Assembly (NCBI GenBank): GCA_964019695.1
Contig: OZ026515.1
Coordinates: forward strand, 127,036,375-127,100,374
DNA from: Loripinus fragilis
Lineage: Eukaryota; Mollusca; Bivalvia; Lucinida; Lucinidae
Direction of reading: 5' to 3'
Length of the DNA: 64,000 nucleotides
Shown one piece after another: positions 21,975 to 33,919 of this stretch. Position numbers and translations under genes: made by a program. The stretch's first letter is position 1; each line of letters opens with the position of its first letter. Below the pieces are notes generated by a model. That model saw only the letters and a list, made by a program, of their open reading frames with translations. It was not told the origin of the DNA and searched no databases.

Positions 21975-23400
21975 TAGCTCACCTGTGACATAAGCTCAAA
22001 GTGAGCTATTGTGATCCCTGGATGTCTGTTATTCGTCGTGCGTCGTCAACAATTGCTTCAAACGATATCTCCTCCTAATAATGGCTTGAATTTTATCAAA
22101 ATTGGCTGACAGGAGTGATCCTTAAATGGCCCTCTCAAATAATTGATCAAATGGTATATTTAGATTACATGGGCAAAAATAGATTTTCGAAAACTTCAAA
22201 AATCTTCTTGTCTGAAACTACAAGGCTGATAGCCTTGATATGTTGTGTAGCATTATTTAGTACATATTTGCCCTTTTTGTTCAAATTATGCCCATGGGGC
22301 CACAAATTGCCCCGCCCCTGGATTCACATGTTTTACATAGGCCGTGGGTTGGTCTGCAGAGTGTGATTGTGGTATTTCCTGATCATACCTACTTGCTTTT
22401 TTATAATGGGATACATGAAAAAATATTGTCTGAAACCATTAAGTCTATATAGAGCCTTGTTATTTGATACGTAGCATCATCTTGTAGACCTCTACTAATT
22501 TTGTTAAAATTATGGCCCTAGGCCCAAAAGTGGCCCGCTCCTGATTCACATGTTTTTCATAGGTTTATATAGGGAATGCATACAAATCCTCTTGTCAGAA
22601 ACCACTTGGCATAGAGCCTTGGTATTTGGTATTTAGTATCATCTAGTAGACCCCTCCACCAGGTTGTTCAAATTATGCCCATGTTGCCAAAATGGACCCA
22701 TCCTGGGGTCACATGTTTACTTAGGCTTTAATAGGGTAAGCATAAAACAATATTCACAGAGCCGTGATATTTAATTTGTACCATCACCTAGTGCTACTTT
22801 ACCAAGTTTGTTCAAATTATGGTACTTGGTCAAAAAAGGTCCTGCCCCAGATATCACATGTTCTATATAGGGTTTTTTTAGCTCACCTGAGCCTTTGGCT
22901 CATGGTGAGCTATTGTGATCGTTGTATGTCCGGCGTCCCGCGTCCGGCGTGGTCGTCCGGCGTCAATAATTGCTTCAAAAGACATCTCCTCCTTAACTAC
23001 TGGTTGGATTTGGACCAAACTTGGCAAAATGATCCTTATACAGCCCTCTTTAATAATTGTTCAAATGGTTTTGGTCCGTTGCATATCTAGGTCACACAGG
23101 CTTAAATAGATTTTAGAGATTAAAAATTTTAAAAAATATTCTTGTCTGACACCACAATGCCTAGAGCCTTGATATTTGGTATGTAGCATCAGCCAGTAGA
23201 CCTCTACCAAATTTGTTCAAATTATGCCCCTAGGGCCAATAATGGCACCATCCCGGGGATCACATGTTTACATAGGCTTGTATAGTTAAAACGTAAACAA
23301 ATTATCTGAAACCACTAGGTCTAGAACCTAGATATTTAGTATGTAGCATCGTCTAGTGGTTCTCTTTTACTATGCTTTATTGGTGTCTGCTGATTTTAAT
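21975..23400 (+). repeat. AGCTCACC-type bivalve interspersed repeat, two tandem starts
   Basis: Two copies of the start hairpin are present: at 21,975-22,008 (degenerate) and at 22,879-22,912, where TAGCTCACCTGAGCC and GGCTCATGGTGAGCTA pair. Each is followed by TATTGTGATC, a CGTC-rich stretch, and CTCCTCCT-A-TACTGG. The remainder consists of diverged 150-215 bp units with GAGCCTTGATATTTGGTATG, TCAAATTATGCCC and CACATGTTTACATAGG. This pattern is well known from bivalve genomes; no coding function is apparent. Confidence 0.85.
22320..22400 (+). repeat. Family A 3'-end fragment inside the AGCTCACC repeat
   Basis: The sequence switches abruptly into GCCGTGGGTTGGTCTGCAG, TGATTGTGGTATTTCCTGAT and then TTTTTTAT, before the host repeat resumes. 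It is a severely 5'-truncated family A insertion. Confidence 0.75.
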
Positions 23401-26400
23401 CACCCTTTTTGAAATACAAACAGGAAAAGCATCAAAGTACAGTAAGGTTTTCTTTATACAAAACTTGCCATTAGAGAAAAATCACTTTTCTTTGAACTGG
23501 GCAGGTTCAACATATACTGTCATCACTACCAATGACTTCAGATTCAACTCATAAAATATGTTGTCTACATCTTGGTGTGTTATAATCTAGATATTGTAGA
23601 AAATCTGTCAACCATTAGCAGGCCATGTTTATTTGGTGTATTTTAGAAACATGTTCTTGGAAAAAATATGTATAATTTATAACTCTCTTTGAAATAAGGT
23701 AATTGAAAGTGGTATGAAATTAAAGTACATTTATTTCTGAGTAGGTATGAGTAAACAGCCCATTGTTAATTTATAGAGTGGACTTTTTGAGGAGAAAATG
23801 TGAGTAAGTAAGGTTGTCATTTGAGGTTAATGATATAAGTTTTAGGTAGTATGTCTTGCAGGGTCATCCTCAAAAGGATGTTTAGGAAATTAATTTTGTT
23901 TATCTATAGTATTAGGGTACCTAAAACTAACAAGAATAAGAAAGACATAAGAGTTTTCCAGAGCATAGACGAAAATCTTAGCAAAGCAGGAGGATGTCAT
24001 AAATTAACATAACATTTTTTTTAGAAAACTACAAAGCTAGATACTGTTAAGATTTAGAATTATTATTAATAGTCATCATTTCAGATGGAATATGAAGCCA
24101 TTAAGATTGTCAGTATATTTGTACCTCACCCACTTTTTCAAGGATTATCTATTCTGGTTTGATGAAAGATTAAAAATGACTCAAGCAATTGCCGATGCAC
24201 ATGCCTTTTGTTTGGTGATACATGAAAACAAATGCAAACGTCATCAAACTATATAAAAATGAAGGAAATTTCAATATTTCACCAATATTTTGGGACCTTT
24301 GATGTATTTATTGATAAGGCCAATTATATTGATTTTTTATCTTAAATTGCAAAATTAAGGATAATAATGCAGGTTCCATGCTGTGTTTTATATTGCTAAA
24401 GTCAATAGATGATGGCAATGTGTGTAAAACCAAATACCTCGTATATTTTATTGCAATCAGATCCTCAGTAAGCAAGGTATTGGAGGAAAATTCGATTATT
24501 AAACCATTTCCTATGTAAGTATTGCCATTCAGGGACAACAACCCATGTTTCAAAAAATAAAAGATGTAGCAGAAACAAATTTTGATCTGCAGTTTGACAT
24601 AGTATTGGTTCAGGACAGATTTATTCCTATTTAGAAAATAAGTTTTCAAAATTTACTTATTGACCTTTTATTATTTTTACATGCCGTTTTCCATACAAAA
24701 CAATGGTAAAAATAAGCAAAGGCAGAAACTCTTGCTACAATATCTAGATAGTTTAATGTATTATACTTGTGTTTGGCGTTCTAAGTCTATTGGCCCCAGT
24801 AAGTTTCAGGTAGAAATGGTAACATATATTCAAGTTATAAGGTAAATTGAGTTTAGTCTTGCAAGAGTTATGGTTATTTGTGGCACTAGTGACCGAAAAT
24901 GATTTTCTCAAGTATGTTTGACAATATTTAGTACCAGTAAGGTGCATTTGAGCCCCCCGGTGGCTTGGGCTGCTGTCCGTTCTGGGGCGGTGGTTCTATT
25001 GTTGTTGACTTTTTGTTTGTTGTTACTCCCATTGTGGGAGTCTGTGGTTTCTGTATTTTGTTGTGCGTTGCTTTGTGTCCGTTCTGGTGTTGCGGTCGTC
25101 TTGATTGGGGAGGGGGGCCTGGTTGCTTTGCTTGGTTTGTCTTCCTGGTGTCTCGTGGTGGTTGAGCGGCTCTTCCTCGCGGTGCCACAGGGTTGTCTGC
25201 AGTTTTTGATTGTGGTATTTCCTGATCATACTCACTTACTATTATTTAAGACAAAACATATAAATGTACTTGCAATACAGTTACCCTGTCAGAAATCATT
25301 CTTTTCTTATTTAGGCTGTAAAAACATTGTAAAACTTTTACCAATGTAAGCGTTATCACCTCATCTTATACGTGGGTGGGGTATTTACATGCTAGTAGTT
25401 GAATCAGAGCATTCTGTGTGTAGAAATTAGAATCTAGAAACCCTGTTGGCATAACTGAGGCACTGGTCTTACAATTACTTTTCATTGTTAAAGACATAAC
25501 ACTAGTGGGCAGAATCGTTGAAAGTTTCTATGTTTATTCAAGCAGCTGAGTTTTGACATATGATATAATTATAATATACAAAGAAAATAGTTCCTAACCC
25601 CAATTCTCTGACTAAATCTTAATTTTTAATACTTCTTCAAGTGCCGTTATGAATAGTGATGGATATATTTATTTCCTGAATGCATTATCTCGATTATATT
25701 CCAAAACTGATGCCCATAACCTCTCATAATATGATCAAAATGGGTGGGGTAATTCAAGGGGAGTTAACTCGGTCAGTACTCAAAATCAGCGGTGTCATCA
25801 ACTGCTTCTATTTACTAGAGAATCTGCAATTTTGTTTGGTACATTTACATGTGTATGACACTAGATATTAGCAAAATTCGACCAAGGTCATTCTAAAACA
25901 GCCTTCAGATCTGCAGTAGTAATAGGTGGGTGGGGTATTTACATGCTTAGCATTGCCCCCAGAGCATTCCGTATACAGAAATTGGAATTAATAAATCCTG
26001 ATAACATAGATAAAGAAGCGTTTTCTAAATTCTTAGTCATTTCAAAGGATATAACACTTATGGGCAGATTCTTAAATTGAAAGTTTCGAATACATTTTTA
26101 TTCAAATGAGTTTTGAGACATAATTTAACTTTAAAAGACGACCAAAAAAGTTCAAAAAACCCATTTCTCTGACTAAAACTTAACTTTTCTATTTTTTCAA
26201 GTACCGTTATGAGTAGTGATGGGTATATTTTATCCCTGGATGCTTCATCTCAATTATTTAACAAACTAATGATCATAACCTCTTATAATGTGATCAAAAT
26301 GGGTGGGTAATTCAAGGGGAGATAACTCGGTTAGTACTCAGAATCAGAGGTGTCATCAACTATTTTTAAAAACTAGAGACTCCACATTTTCAGTTGGTAT

Positions 26401-26468
26401 ATAACACTAGATGTTGCAAAGATCTGACCAGTAGACCCCTCTGACAGCCTTGAGATCTGCAGTACTAT
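23401..26468 (+). repeat. Long duplicated segment 1, copy 2
   Basis: Counterpart of about 960-3,760. The well-aligned part starts near 24,095 and ends exactly at GAGATCTGCAGTACTAT (26,468). It retains the two 546 bp units (ending at 25,922 and 26,468). Relative to copy 1 it lacks the D1, MITE E1 and SINE-like insertions and has gained a family A element at 24,931. No gene is recognisable. Confidence 0.78.
24931..25243 (+). mobile_element. Family A element inserted into duplicated segment 1
   Basis: The unit runs from AGTACCAGTAAGGTGCATTTG through GCCCCCCGGTGGCTTGGGC to CCTGATCATACTCACTTAC. Copy 1 of the host segment (about 2,505-2,520) shows no insertion, so both boundaries are visible. The flanks AATATTTAG and TTATTTAAG may be a diverged target duplication. 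Confidence 0.82.
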
Positions 26469-27135
26469 AGGTTTTACAGCTTTATTATTCGTGCCATTTT
26501 TGCCTGAACATGAACGATCTGGCGCCATTGGAATGCTAAAAGCTGGGGTGCGTGTTTCTGGCGTCGCCAGATATTAAAATTGCCATCCGTCAGCTATATA
26601 TCACCTCAGAGATTGTTACCAGGCTACTAGCACAATTAAAGGTAGACACAGGCTTGGCCAACTAAGAATGGCGACCGACATTACGACGCCAACTAACGTC
26701 GATTATATCGACGATATTTACATTAACGATATCCGTTCCGGCGGGCTACCAACATTGCTAGACGAATAACAAGGATCCAAGGGTAATTTGTTTCAGATTT
26801 TTAATAAAGCATTTTATTCAAATAACTTTAAATCATGCCCAATTTCTAAACAAATTTCAAATTGCAGTTTTAGAATCTAAGGGTATTGCCTTTTGATAGA
26901 CTGTTGCTCTAAAATTATTTATTACTTTGATATGAAATTTAAATCATGTTTTGCTGACATATTGGTGTAAATATTTATCAAATCTCAATAAAATTGATAC
27001 ATTAAAAAGTTGTTAATTTTATGAATTTCAATGTTTGCGTTTTTAAAGTCCTTCAGTGTACATATTTACAAGTGTATAATCTCTTTAAATGTAAGTTCAT
27101 TATCATCTACATTAATTATTGTACTGATTTAATTT
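26469..27135. other. No gene seen
   Basis: Somewhat higher GC content around 26,510-26,780, but no supported ORF, RNA or repeat. Confidence 0.45.
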
Positions 27136-27366
27136 AATCCTTAATGCGCTTGCTAAAATGCATCTGCTTCAGTCGTCTGCTCCATATCTTTTGCTAACAT
27201 TATTGACTAATGTGACTGTATATGCAAACAGTATGGACGCAGATCAGACTGCTCCTATAGAAGCAGTCTTATCTAGGTCCACACTCTTTGACTTAAAGTA
27301 TTGTTAAACATTTCAGCAGATGACAAGAGCAGACATCTATTGTTGTAATTGGGACTATAGGGGTTA
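27136..27366. mobile_element. Foldback MITE, family D copy 2 (degenerate)
   Basis: Contains CAGTCGTCTGCTCC on the left, CTGCTCCTATAGAAGCAG at the apex and CATTTCAGCAGATGACAAG on the right, as in the copies at 34.5, 38.3 and 38.9 kb. The TTAAAGCGCC ends are eroded. Confidence 0.65.
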
Positions 27367-27670
27367 AACAGGCCGTTCCTCCCGCTGCTTAAGTACGAGG
27401 ATTGTCCCAGTAAATCATAGACTTTGTTATAACATGAGACTGTGTATCAGTAATTCTGTGGTATTTTAACGATGTGTTTTTATTCATCTAGGAAACATTG
27501 TGTACAAAAGTATGGGTGGAATCACTGTTTAGATAACAAAATTATGAACCTTTACTTGATGGCGTTTCTTTCATACAGAACATATAGCGCAAATGATTTA
27601 AGAGACACAGTTATATCAATATCTGAGATTAATAACCATGATAATCTTTACAATGTTTACTTCTATTACT

Positions 27671-28162
27671 TGACTTTTCGCTTACTGTAAAGGCGGCGCC
27701 TCATGAATGCGTAATTAGGACTAGTCAACCTTAGACATAGGTAAAAGCTGAAAAGGAGGCGTTGTTTTATTCAAAAGTAGCTTTATCATCTTGTGCCACC
27801 ACCTCTGTCATTATTTATGTATAGTCCTTAAAATACCAGCAAAATAACTGATTCTGAAAATGGCTATTTAACATAAGCAGGGAGGCAAACATTGTTCATC
27901 TACGAGGATTTAAAAAGTTTAGTGGACGACAAAAACATACATTTTGTGATTATGCGCTTTAAGGGTAAATAAATGTGAGTTCAGTGTGTATACGGTTAGG
28001 ATTTTCATGAAATGCACGCACGTTTGCACGGCTCAAAAAGCTTATTAACTCTATTCCAAATTATGAATAAAACCCGATTTCCCTTCCTTACCAGATGAAA
28101 TAGCCGAACCACACCCAGATATAAATATTAAAGTTGCCGCCTTTACAGTAAGCGAAAAGTCA
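27671..28162. mobile_element. Unclassified element with 27 bp perfect inverted repeats
   Basis: The sequence at 27,671-27,697 is repeated, perfectly inverted, at 28,136-28,162; both ends contain CTTACTGTAAAGGCGGC or its complement. Just outside lies a direct repeat of about 28 bp (CTTTACAATGT-TACTTCTA at about 27,648 and 28,174). The interior of about 440 bp has no coding frame. The superfamily is unknown; the long direct flanks are unusual for a cut-and-paste element. Confidence 0.65.
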
Positions 28163-29781
28163 AAGTAATATCCTTTACAATGTATACTTCTACTACGACC
28201 TCTAAGTAATGACCCTTGATTCATTCAATGCATTTACTGTTACAGTCACACCTCAAAGCGTTAGTGGAAGTATAAGATTGTTTTCTATTGAAATTCATGT
28301 GGTCCAAATATTAGTATACAATCAGTTAAATTTGACACAATGCATTACCACCTCAATAAGTGACTATTCAAGGTATAGTTTTGAAAAACATTTCCCGATG
28401 TTGGCATTGATTTGATAGAAGAGTTCTCATGCCTGCTAAATTTTTTATTTTCAGAAAATGCTTACAATTTAGAATGGTAAGGCAAAAAAAGACTTTCAAT
28501 ACATTTTGGCTAAATAAACACATAAAATCATGTTCTTCTAACATTTAATAATTGGCAGTTGCAAAATTATGGTTTTAGTTATAATAATGGTTAATATGCT
28601 CGTATGAAATCTAAAAGACCGCGCTTGTTTGTTTGCCAAACATATCTAAGCTAAATATTTAGTCATCGCTTGAACTATGAAGACTTACTCAACAAATACA
28701 GGTTTGTTAAAATAGTTATTTCACAACACATTATTTCAAAAGTTTTTTCGCATTTTTCATATATTACTGGACTATGTTTTACGTTACATGTAATTTAATT
28801 ATCATGCCATTTTATTTCTATACTGTTGAATCAAATCAACGTATAAGCATACAACATTTGTCTGTAAATATCAAATACATTCTAACGAAAAACACAACAT
28901 TATACTTAAATACATTCCAATAAAAACACAACAACATACTTGTACGCCTACATCATAAAGTCAGTATTTCGTTGCACCTCCCTTTGCTTTAATAAATCTA
29001 CAATTCGCCTGGCCATTGAATTGTATAGCTCTTCAAGGACGTTCTGTGCAACACTATACCACGCTTCACATACTCGCTTCCACATCTCTTCTCGTGTACA
29101 CTGCACAATAATCTTTTAACAGACCTGTAGATGGCAATATTTGATACCGTTAATGTTTATATAAAAAGAGTATAAACAAAACATTTGACCATCCCTCTTT
29201 GAAAATATAGCAAATCATTCACGACATGCTCCGAATGCGGTAAAAACCCGTCAAGTTAAGGTTCATAAATTTGTAATCGAAATTGTGATTCCAGCCATAT
29301 TTTTACAAAATATTACCTAGATGTATATAAATAAACACATCCTTAAAATATCATAGAATTACTGATATACAGCAATGTTTATTGATGTTATCTAAAAACA
29401 AATCTAATCGCCGCTTCTTATAGTGATAGGCTTTAAACTGTTGGATTTTAAGCCTGGTTTAAAAACTGTTGGATTTTAAGCCTATGTTACAATCAGTACT
29501 ACTTCATGGAATCACATTGATACTGGATATTACAATAAGTCCATATACAAGTAATATTGTCGTTTCATTTTAACGATGGGCAATTCTTTTAAGTTACAAC
29601 TAATACAAAAGTTTTAGCTATGACCATCACAAGGGAGTGTTTTGATTTTTAATAAGTTTCATATGATTTTGTCATGTCTTATTTTATCCAAATGGAAGTT
29701 TGTTGTTACAAAATATGTCGTCTGCTGCTGGCATAATAATTATTTCGATGATTGGAAAGCCTTCTTTTTCATGATCAGTTT
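28163..29781. other. No gene seen
   Basis: AT-rich, without a supported feature. A short local duplication near 29,430-29,480 repeats AACTGTTGGATTTTAAGCCT. Confidence 0.45.
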
Positions 29782-30111
29782 GAAAATATCATCAAGGATT
29801 ATAAAAAGTGATATATAACCTGGATGTTATCATGAGTTTGTTGGTGCTCCCACAGTGTGTGGGTGTGTGGTGGGTTCTTGTTTTGTGTTAAAGTTCTTGT
29901 TGTCTTTTCTGGCTTTGCATTTGTCTTTAAGAGGAAAAGAAACCTGGTTGCTTTACTTCGATTGTATTCTTGCTGTCGTATGGCTGTCAGCTTTTGCGTG
30001 TCTCTTTCTCGTGGTGCGGTGTATGTGACAGTTGATTGTGACATTATCCGGTCATACACATTTAAGAAAATATCATCAAGGATTATAAAAAGTGATATAT
30101 AACCTGGATGT
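29782..30111 (+). mobile_element. Family A element flanked by a perfect 46 bp duplication
   Basis: The 46 bases at 29,782-29,827 are repeated without change at 30,066-30,111. Between them lie 238 bases of 5'-truncated family A sequence ending CGGTCATACACATTTAA. A long, identical flanking duplication is what target-primed reverse transcription leaves, and it implies a recent insertion. Open frames inside are short and hydrophobic and are not called as genes. Confidence 0.85.
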
Positions 30112-30539
30112 CCGACACAAGACCTATTTATCTAAAATTCTATTGGGCAATATGAACTATCTGGCCATTTCATTGGATAAGTATTTTCATCAATTTATTA
30201 GCGATCTCAAAGCATGTTATATAAATCTACAATCCAGTTAAAATAAACGACGATTTATTTGTGAAATGTGTACATTATGGCAATGTTGGGATCTGTAATA
30301 TTCAGTCCTTAATTGTGTGACATGAACGATCGATTTAAATAATATTCGCAGTTTGTAGCACCAAAGGCAAATAGGAGTGGGACTCCCAGGGCGCATGCGT
30401 AGCAATAACGTACTTTTTTGATGTTGACCTTCGCAAGAACGTAGATGTGAAAAAAAGTCAGTAGATTCCAAAACCCATTGAGCACAATCGCTTGGACGTC
30501 AGAACTATCATTTTAACAGATACATTAATCCGTTCTTAG

Positions 30540-30935
30540 TTTAAAGTAATTAGAGTGTTTCTCCACGATGATGCATTGCATTAGTTATAAGGCTTCCATA
30601 CATGCTGAACATTTCTTGTACTTCAACACCAGCAGAATCTAGGGCGAAGATATTGTACCAGTTAACTGCATTTAAGCCCCCGGTGGCTTAGTCTGTTGTC
30701 CGTTCTAAGGCGGTGGTTCTGTTGTTGTTGACTTTTTGCTTTGTAGGAGTCTGTAATTGTTCTTTGTTTTGTTGTACAGTGTACGTTACTTTATGTCCAT
30801 TCTAGTTTTGCTATTATCTTGATGGGGAAGAGAGAGCTGGTTACTAGCACTGGTCAACCCTGCAGGAAGACCCATCCAAACACAATTGAAAAATCATTCG
30901 CTGGGACATAAAGAATCAATTCAAACAAACAAAAG
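30540..30935 (+). mobile_element. Chimeric retrocopy: family A 5' part joined to SINE tail
   Basis: From 30,540 the sequence follows family A (AGAATCTAGGGCGAAGAT, TTTAAGCCCCCGGTGGCTTA, GATGGGGAAGAGAGAGCTGG). At about 30,843 it changes into the 3' half of the tRNA-SINE (CTAGCACTGGTCAACCC, GGGACATAAAGAATCAA, ending CAAACAAACAAAAG). The 3' half of A and the tRNA head are missing. Confidence 0.75.
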
Positions 30936-31970
30936 ATATAAATTGTGAAACCCAATGGAATAACTTTGGAGAAAAAGAGCTTTTCTTCCCACCCACCACA
31001 TCGGAGGCCCCCAGGAGGTCCGTACTCCCTTACTCCCTAGATATAATGTATTGATCTCCCCGAATCCCTGAAAGAAAATCCTCTGCTCCCTGAAAGTATT
31101 TTGCTTTTGCTCCCCAAATCCTAAAAATTAATTCAGCTTCTCCCCAAATCCCCCAAAATATAAGCCAATTCTTCTTAAAATGAGTTTTGTTTCCGTAGGG
31201 TAAAATATAAATACTTAAAACATATGAAGCTATAAACAAATGCATGACTTACTATTCATTTAATAGTTTGTGTTATACAAATGTAAATGTAAAGACAGGG
31301 CACATGATATATGATTATTTACATGATATACCAGATGAGGCCATCCTTAAAATTTTATTGCTGTGCCTGGTAAATAAGACACCAAACACCCATCCATTTA
31401 ATCTCTGCCACTTATCTCTTTAAAGATATTTCTCGTTTACTGTTACATTTGTTGGCTCGATAAGAGCTTTTTAGATATTTGATGTTTGGTTGAGGTGTTT
31501 GAAGCAGAGAAAAAACAATTGAGTATAAACAGGAAAGGACATATCGTAATTACAGGCCAACAAAAGCAAACAGTAAACCGAAAAGAAAGGAATCACTACC
31601 TTAGAACGGTCAGCGGACATTAAACTAAATTAGAACAAAAGTTGGAGATATTTTGGTGTGATATACCACTGTAGTGTCTCTATGCTTTTCTTTCTTCTAC
31701 TACTCCACGCTTTTCAATACTTAGACATTTAATAGCGTAGACACAGTTACTCACTCGTACAAATATATTTACATTTTGTCATTCGTTTAGACAGGAAGTA
31801 GATCAATGCGTTTCTTATTTAGACATACAGGCCCTATAAGCTGCAACAAGTCAGACTTGATAATTGTCGGATTTCATGACATTTATGGGAATCCCGACAG
31901 ATGCCACAGACTGCAAAGACAAACGATACGCACTGCAAAAGTTACAATCGATTTCACTCCCAAATAACGT
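30936..31970. other. No gene seen
   Basis: A CTCCC-rich stretch at about 31,020-31,160 gives a low-complexity texture on the plus strand (repeated CTCCCNNAATCCC). No gene is supported. Confidence 0.45.
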
Positions 31971-32080
31971 AATAGTTATACCATGGGTTGTCCGCCTATA
32001 TGTGGAGATAATCCAGGAGCTTTAGCGAGTGGATTATCTTGCGTACAGGTGGACAAACATGGTATAACTATTTTATACCA
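31971..32080. repeat. Foldback element of about 110 bp
   Basis: The arms TAATAGTTATACCATGGGTT and the inverse ending ACATGGTATAACTATTTTA pair imperfectly over about 48 bases, including GATAATCCA-GAGC / GAGTGGATTATC at the apex. It is a small foldback MITE or hairpin. Confidence 0.75.
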
Positions 32081-32970
32081 CCTACATCAGTGTAGACCTT
32101 GCACATCGTGAGATATGTCATGCTAAAGTTGGTAAAGGTGGTATGAGGTATAATCTCATCTTTAAACCAGTGTCACACAACCAGGACAGTAGCAAACCAT
32201 ATGGTCATCAATTTGAATTCTCGCTAAGGCTTAAAGACAACTCATTCCTAATAAGTAATAGCTAAATAACAGTGAGAAAGCTGAACAGTTTTTCATTTTT
32301 TCGCGCATATCACTGTTGAATGCTTTTTAATTGCATCTTTTAATCAATATAAGTATGGGACATAGGCAAACGGTGAAGACCCAGATCAGACACCGCATTA
32401 TCAGGATATTCGCTGTATGCTTACAGAATGCTTACAGAATGTGTCATTAAAATAGGGAAAATGATGCAAAATACCACCCAACACTAAAAAATTTTGAAAT
32501 GAGCCAAGAGACGTAACAGTAAAATATGCATGGTTCTTGAAAATCTGCATTTTGGCTTTGGAAATGACAATTTTATAGTATATAAAACGCATTGTGCACA
32601 GACGGCAGACCAATTAAACTGAAACCAATATCTAGGGTGATATGCCATTTTCGTTGCTTATAATTGTATTGTCTTAAATTGGCCAGCCAGATTATTTACA
32701 ATACGTGTCACAATATCAAAAAATGCATACATATTAAGCCAAATTCTAACAGTTAGAAATTACTTCTCCGTGCTTGTCATTTACTAAGTATACGATTATT
32801 TGCACTTTAAAATGCTCCTTTATGCCTTTTATATGAGCGAAAATATGAACGTACAATTTTCATGAAACTTGAAAGATATATTGTGTAATATGTATATATG
32901 ATTGACTAGAAACTGTATGGTTTATGTCAAATAAACAAGCTGTTCTGCTCTGTTCTGATCATATGCAATT
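32081..32970. other. No gene seen
   Basis: No supported coding or RNA feature; a short fragment of the AGACCCAGATCAGAC repeat lies near 32,377. Confidence 0.45.
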
Positions 32971-33093
32971 ATCTAGACCATTGTCAAAACTAAGTGAATA
33001 TTTTCTAAATACCACGTGGTAAGTGATCTTTGATTTTGGCGTTCCCACGTGTTATTGAGAAAATATTCACTTAGTTTAGACAATGGTCTAGAT
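32971..33093. repeat. Foldback element of 123 bp
   Basis: The arms of about 49 bases begin ATCTAGACCATTGTC and close with GACAATGGTCTAGAT, and include AAGTGAATATTTTCT / AGAAAATATTCACTT and CCACGTGG near the apex. The near-perfect pairing implies recent origin or strong self-correction. Confidence 0.88.
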
Positions 33094-33483
33094 GATATAG
33101 TTCCATGCGCAGATCCAGAAATATCCGTGAGGTGGGGGAGGGGGCGGGGGTCCTGAAAACTTTTTTAGTCATCAACGTATTTCACAGAGGGGCCCTATGG
33201 ACAGTTGATTGGACAGAAGCAGGTATTGCTTTCATAATCTGTTTCGTAACTAAACTATTACCGAGTGTAGACTCCTTCGCTTTTCAATGTCTCAGACATC
33301 CAAAGAAACATATATCTTGGATAATTGACATAAACTCCTTGATTCTCAAATTACTTTTTCAGAGATGATGGCAAATCTATGATGCCTTACGCCATTTACG
33401 GTTTAGATCGATAAGATGCACACATCTATCCAATGCACTTTAACAATCTATGGTAATAAGAGAAAAGGACGCTTGTCTATATA

Positions 33484-33560
33484 AACACAAACGCACACAC
33501 ACACACACGCACACACACACACACCTTCGCTCGCGCGCACACACTCGCGCGCGTGCGCCA
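33484..33560 (+). repeat. (CA)n / (CG)n-rich simple repeat
   Basis: Alternating CACACA with interspersed CG, grading into CGCGCGCACACACTCGCGCGCG. Purely alternating purine-pyrimidine sequence of this kind can adopt Z-DNA. Confidence 0.92.
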
Positions 33561-33919
33561 ATTTATACATTTTACCAAGCAGCCCACCATTTCCGTCCTG
33601 GTCTGTGAGAACAACTGCAAACTTAAAAAGACAAAAAAAAACGTTACAAAACGAAGACTTGGCGCAATAAAATATCATACAACAACCAATGTTATTAATA
33701 AGAGTAATAAAGTGTTTGGCTCGCATGCCCATTGAGACAATTTATCATCAAAGATTAACAATCAATCAAAGAAAATGTTTTATAACCCACAGGCGACCAG
33801 ACCTAAAGGACACCTTTTCTTGAGCAAAGATGGGTCCAGACCAGGACAACATAAATTTGGTATAGAAACGGTACACAGACTGCCTATGGTATCATTTAGC
33901 ATCCAACCCTTTTTAGGTA

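Noticed and set aside
24918..25349. Hydrophobic open frame recurring in family A and B copies (for example also at 39,252 and 14,286)
   Set aside because: Copies keep different frames open, lengths vary and stops are frequent; T/G-rich sequence naturally encodes hydrophobic residues. Substitution-pattern analysis would be needed to revive it.
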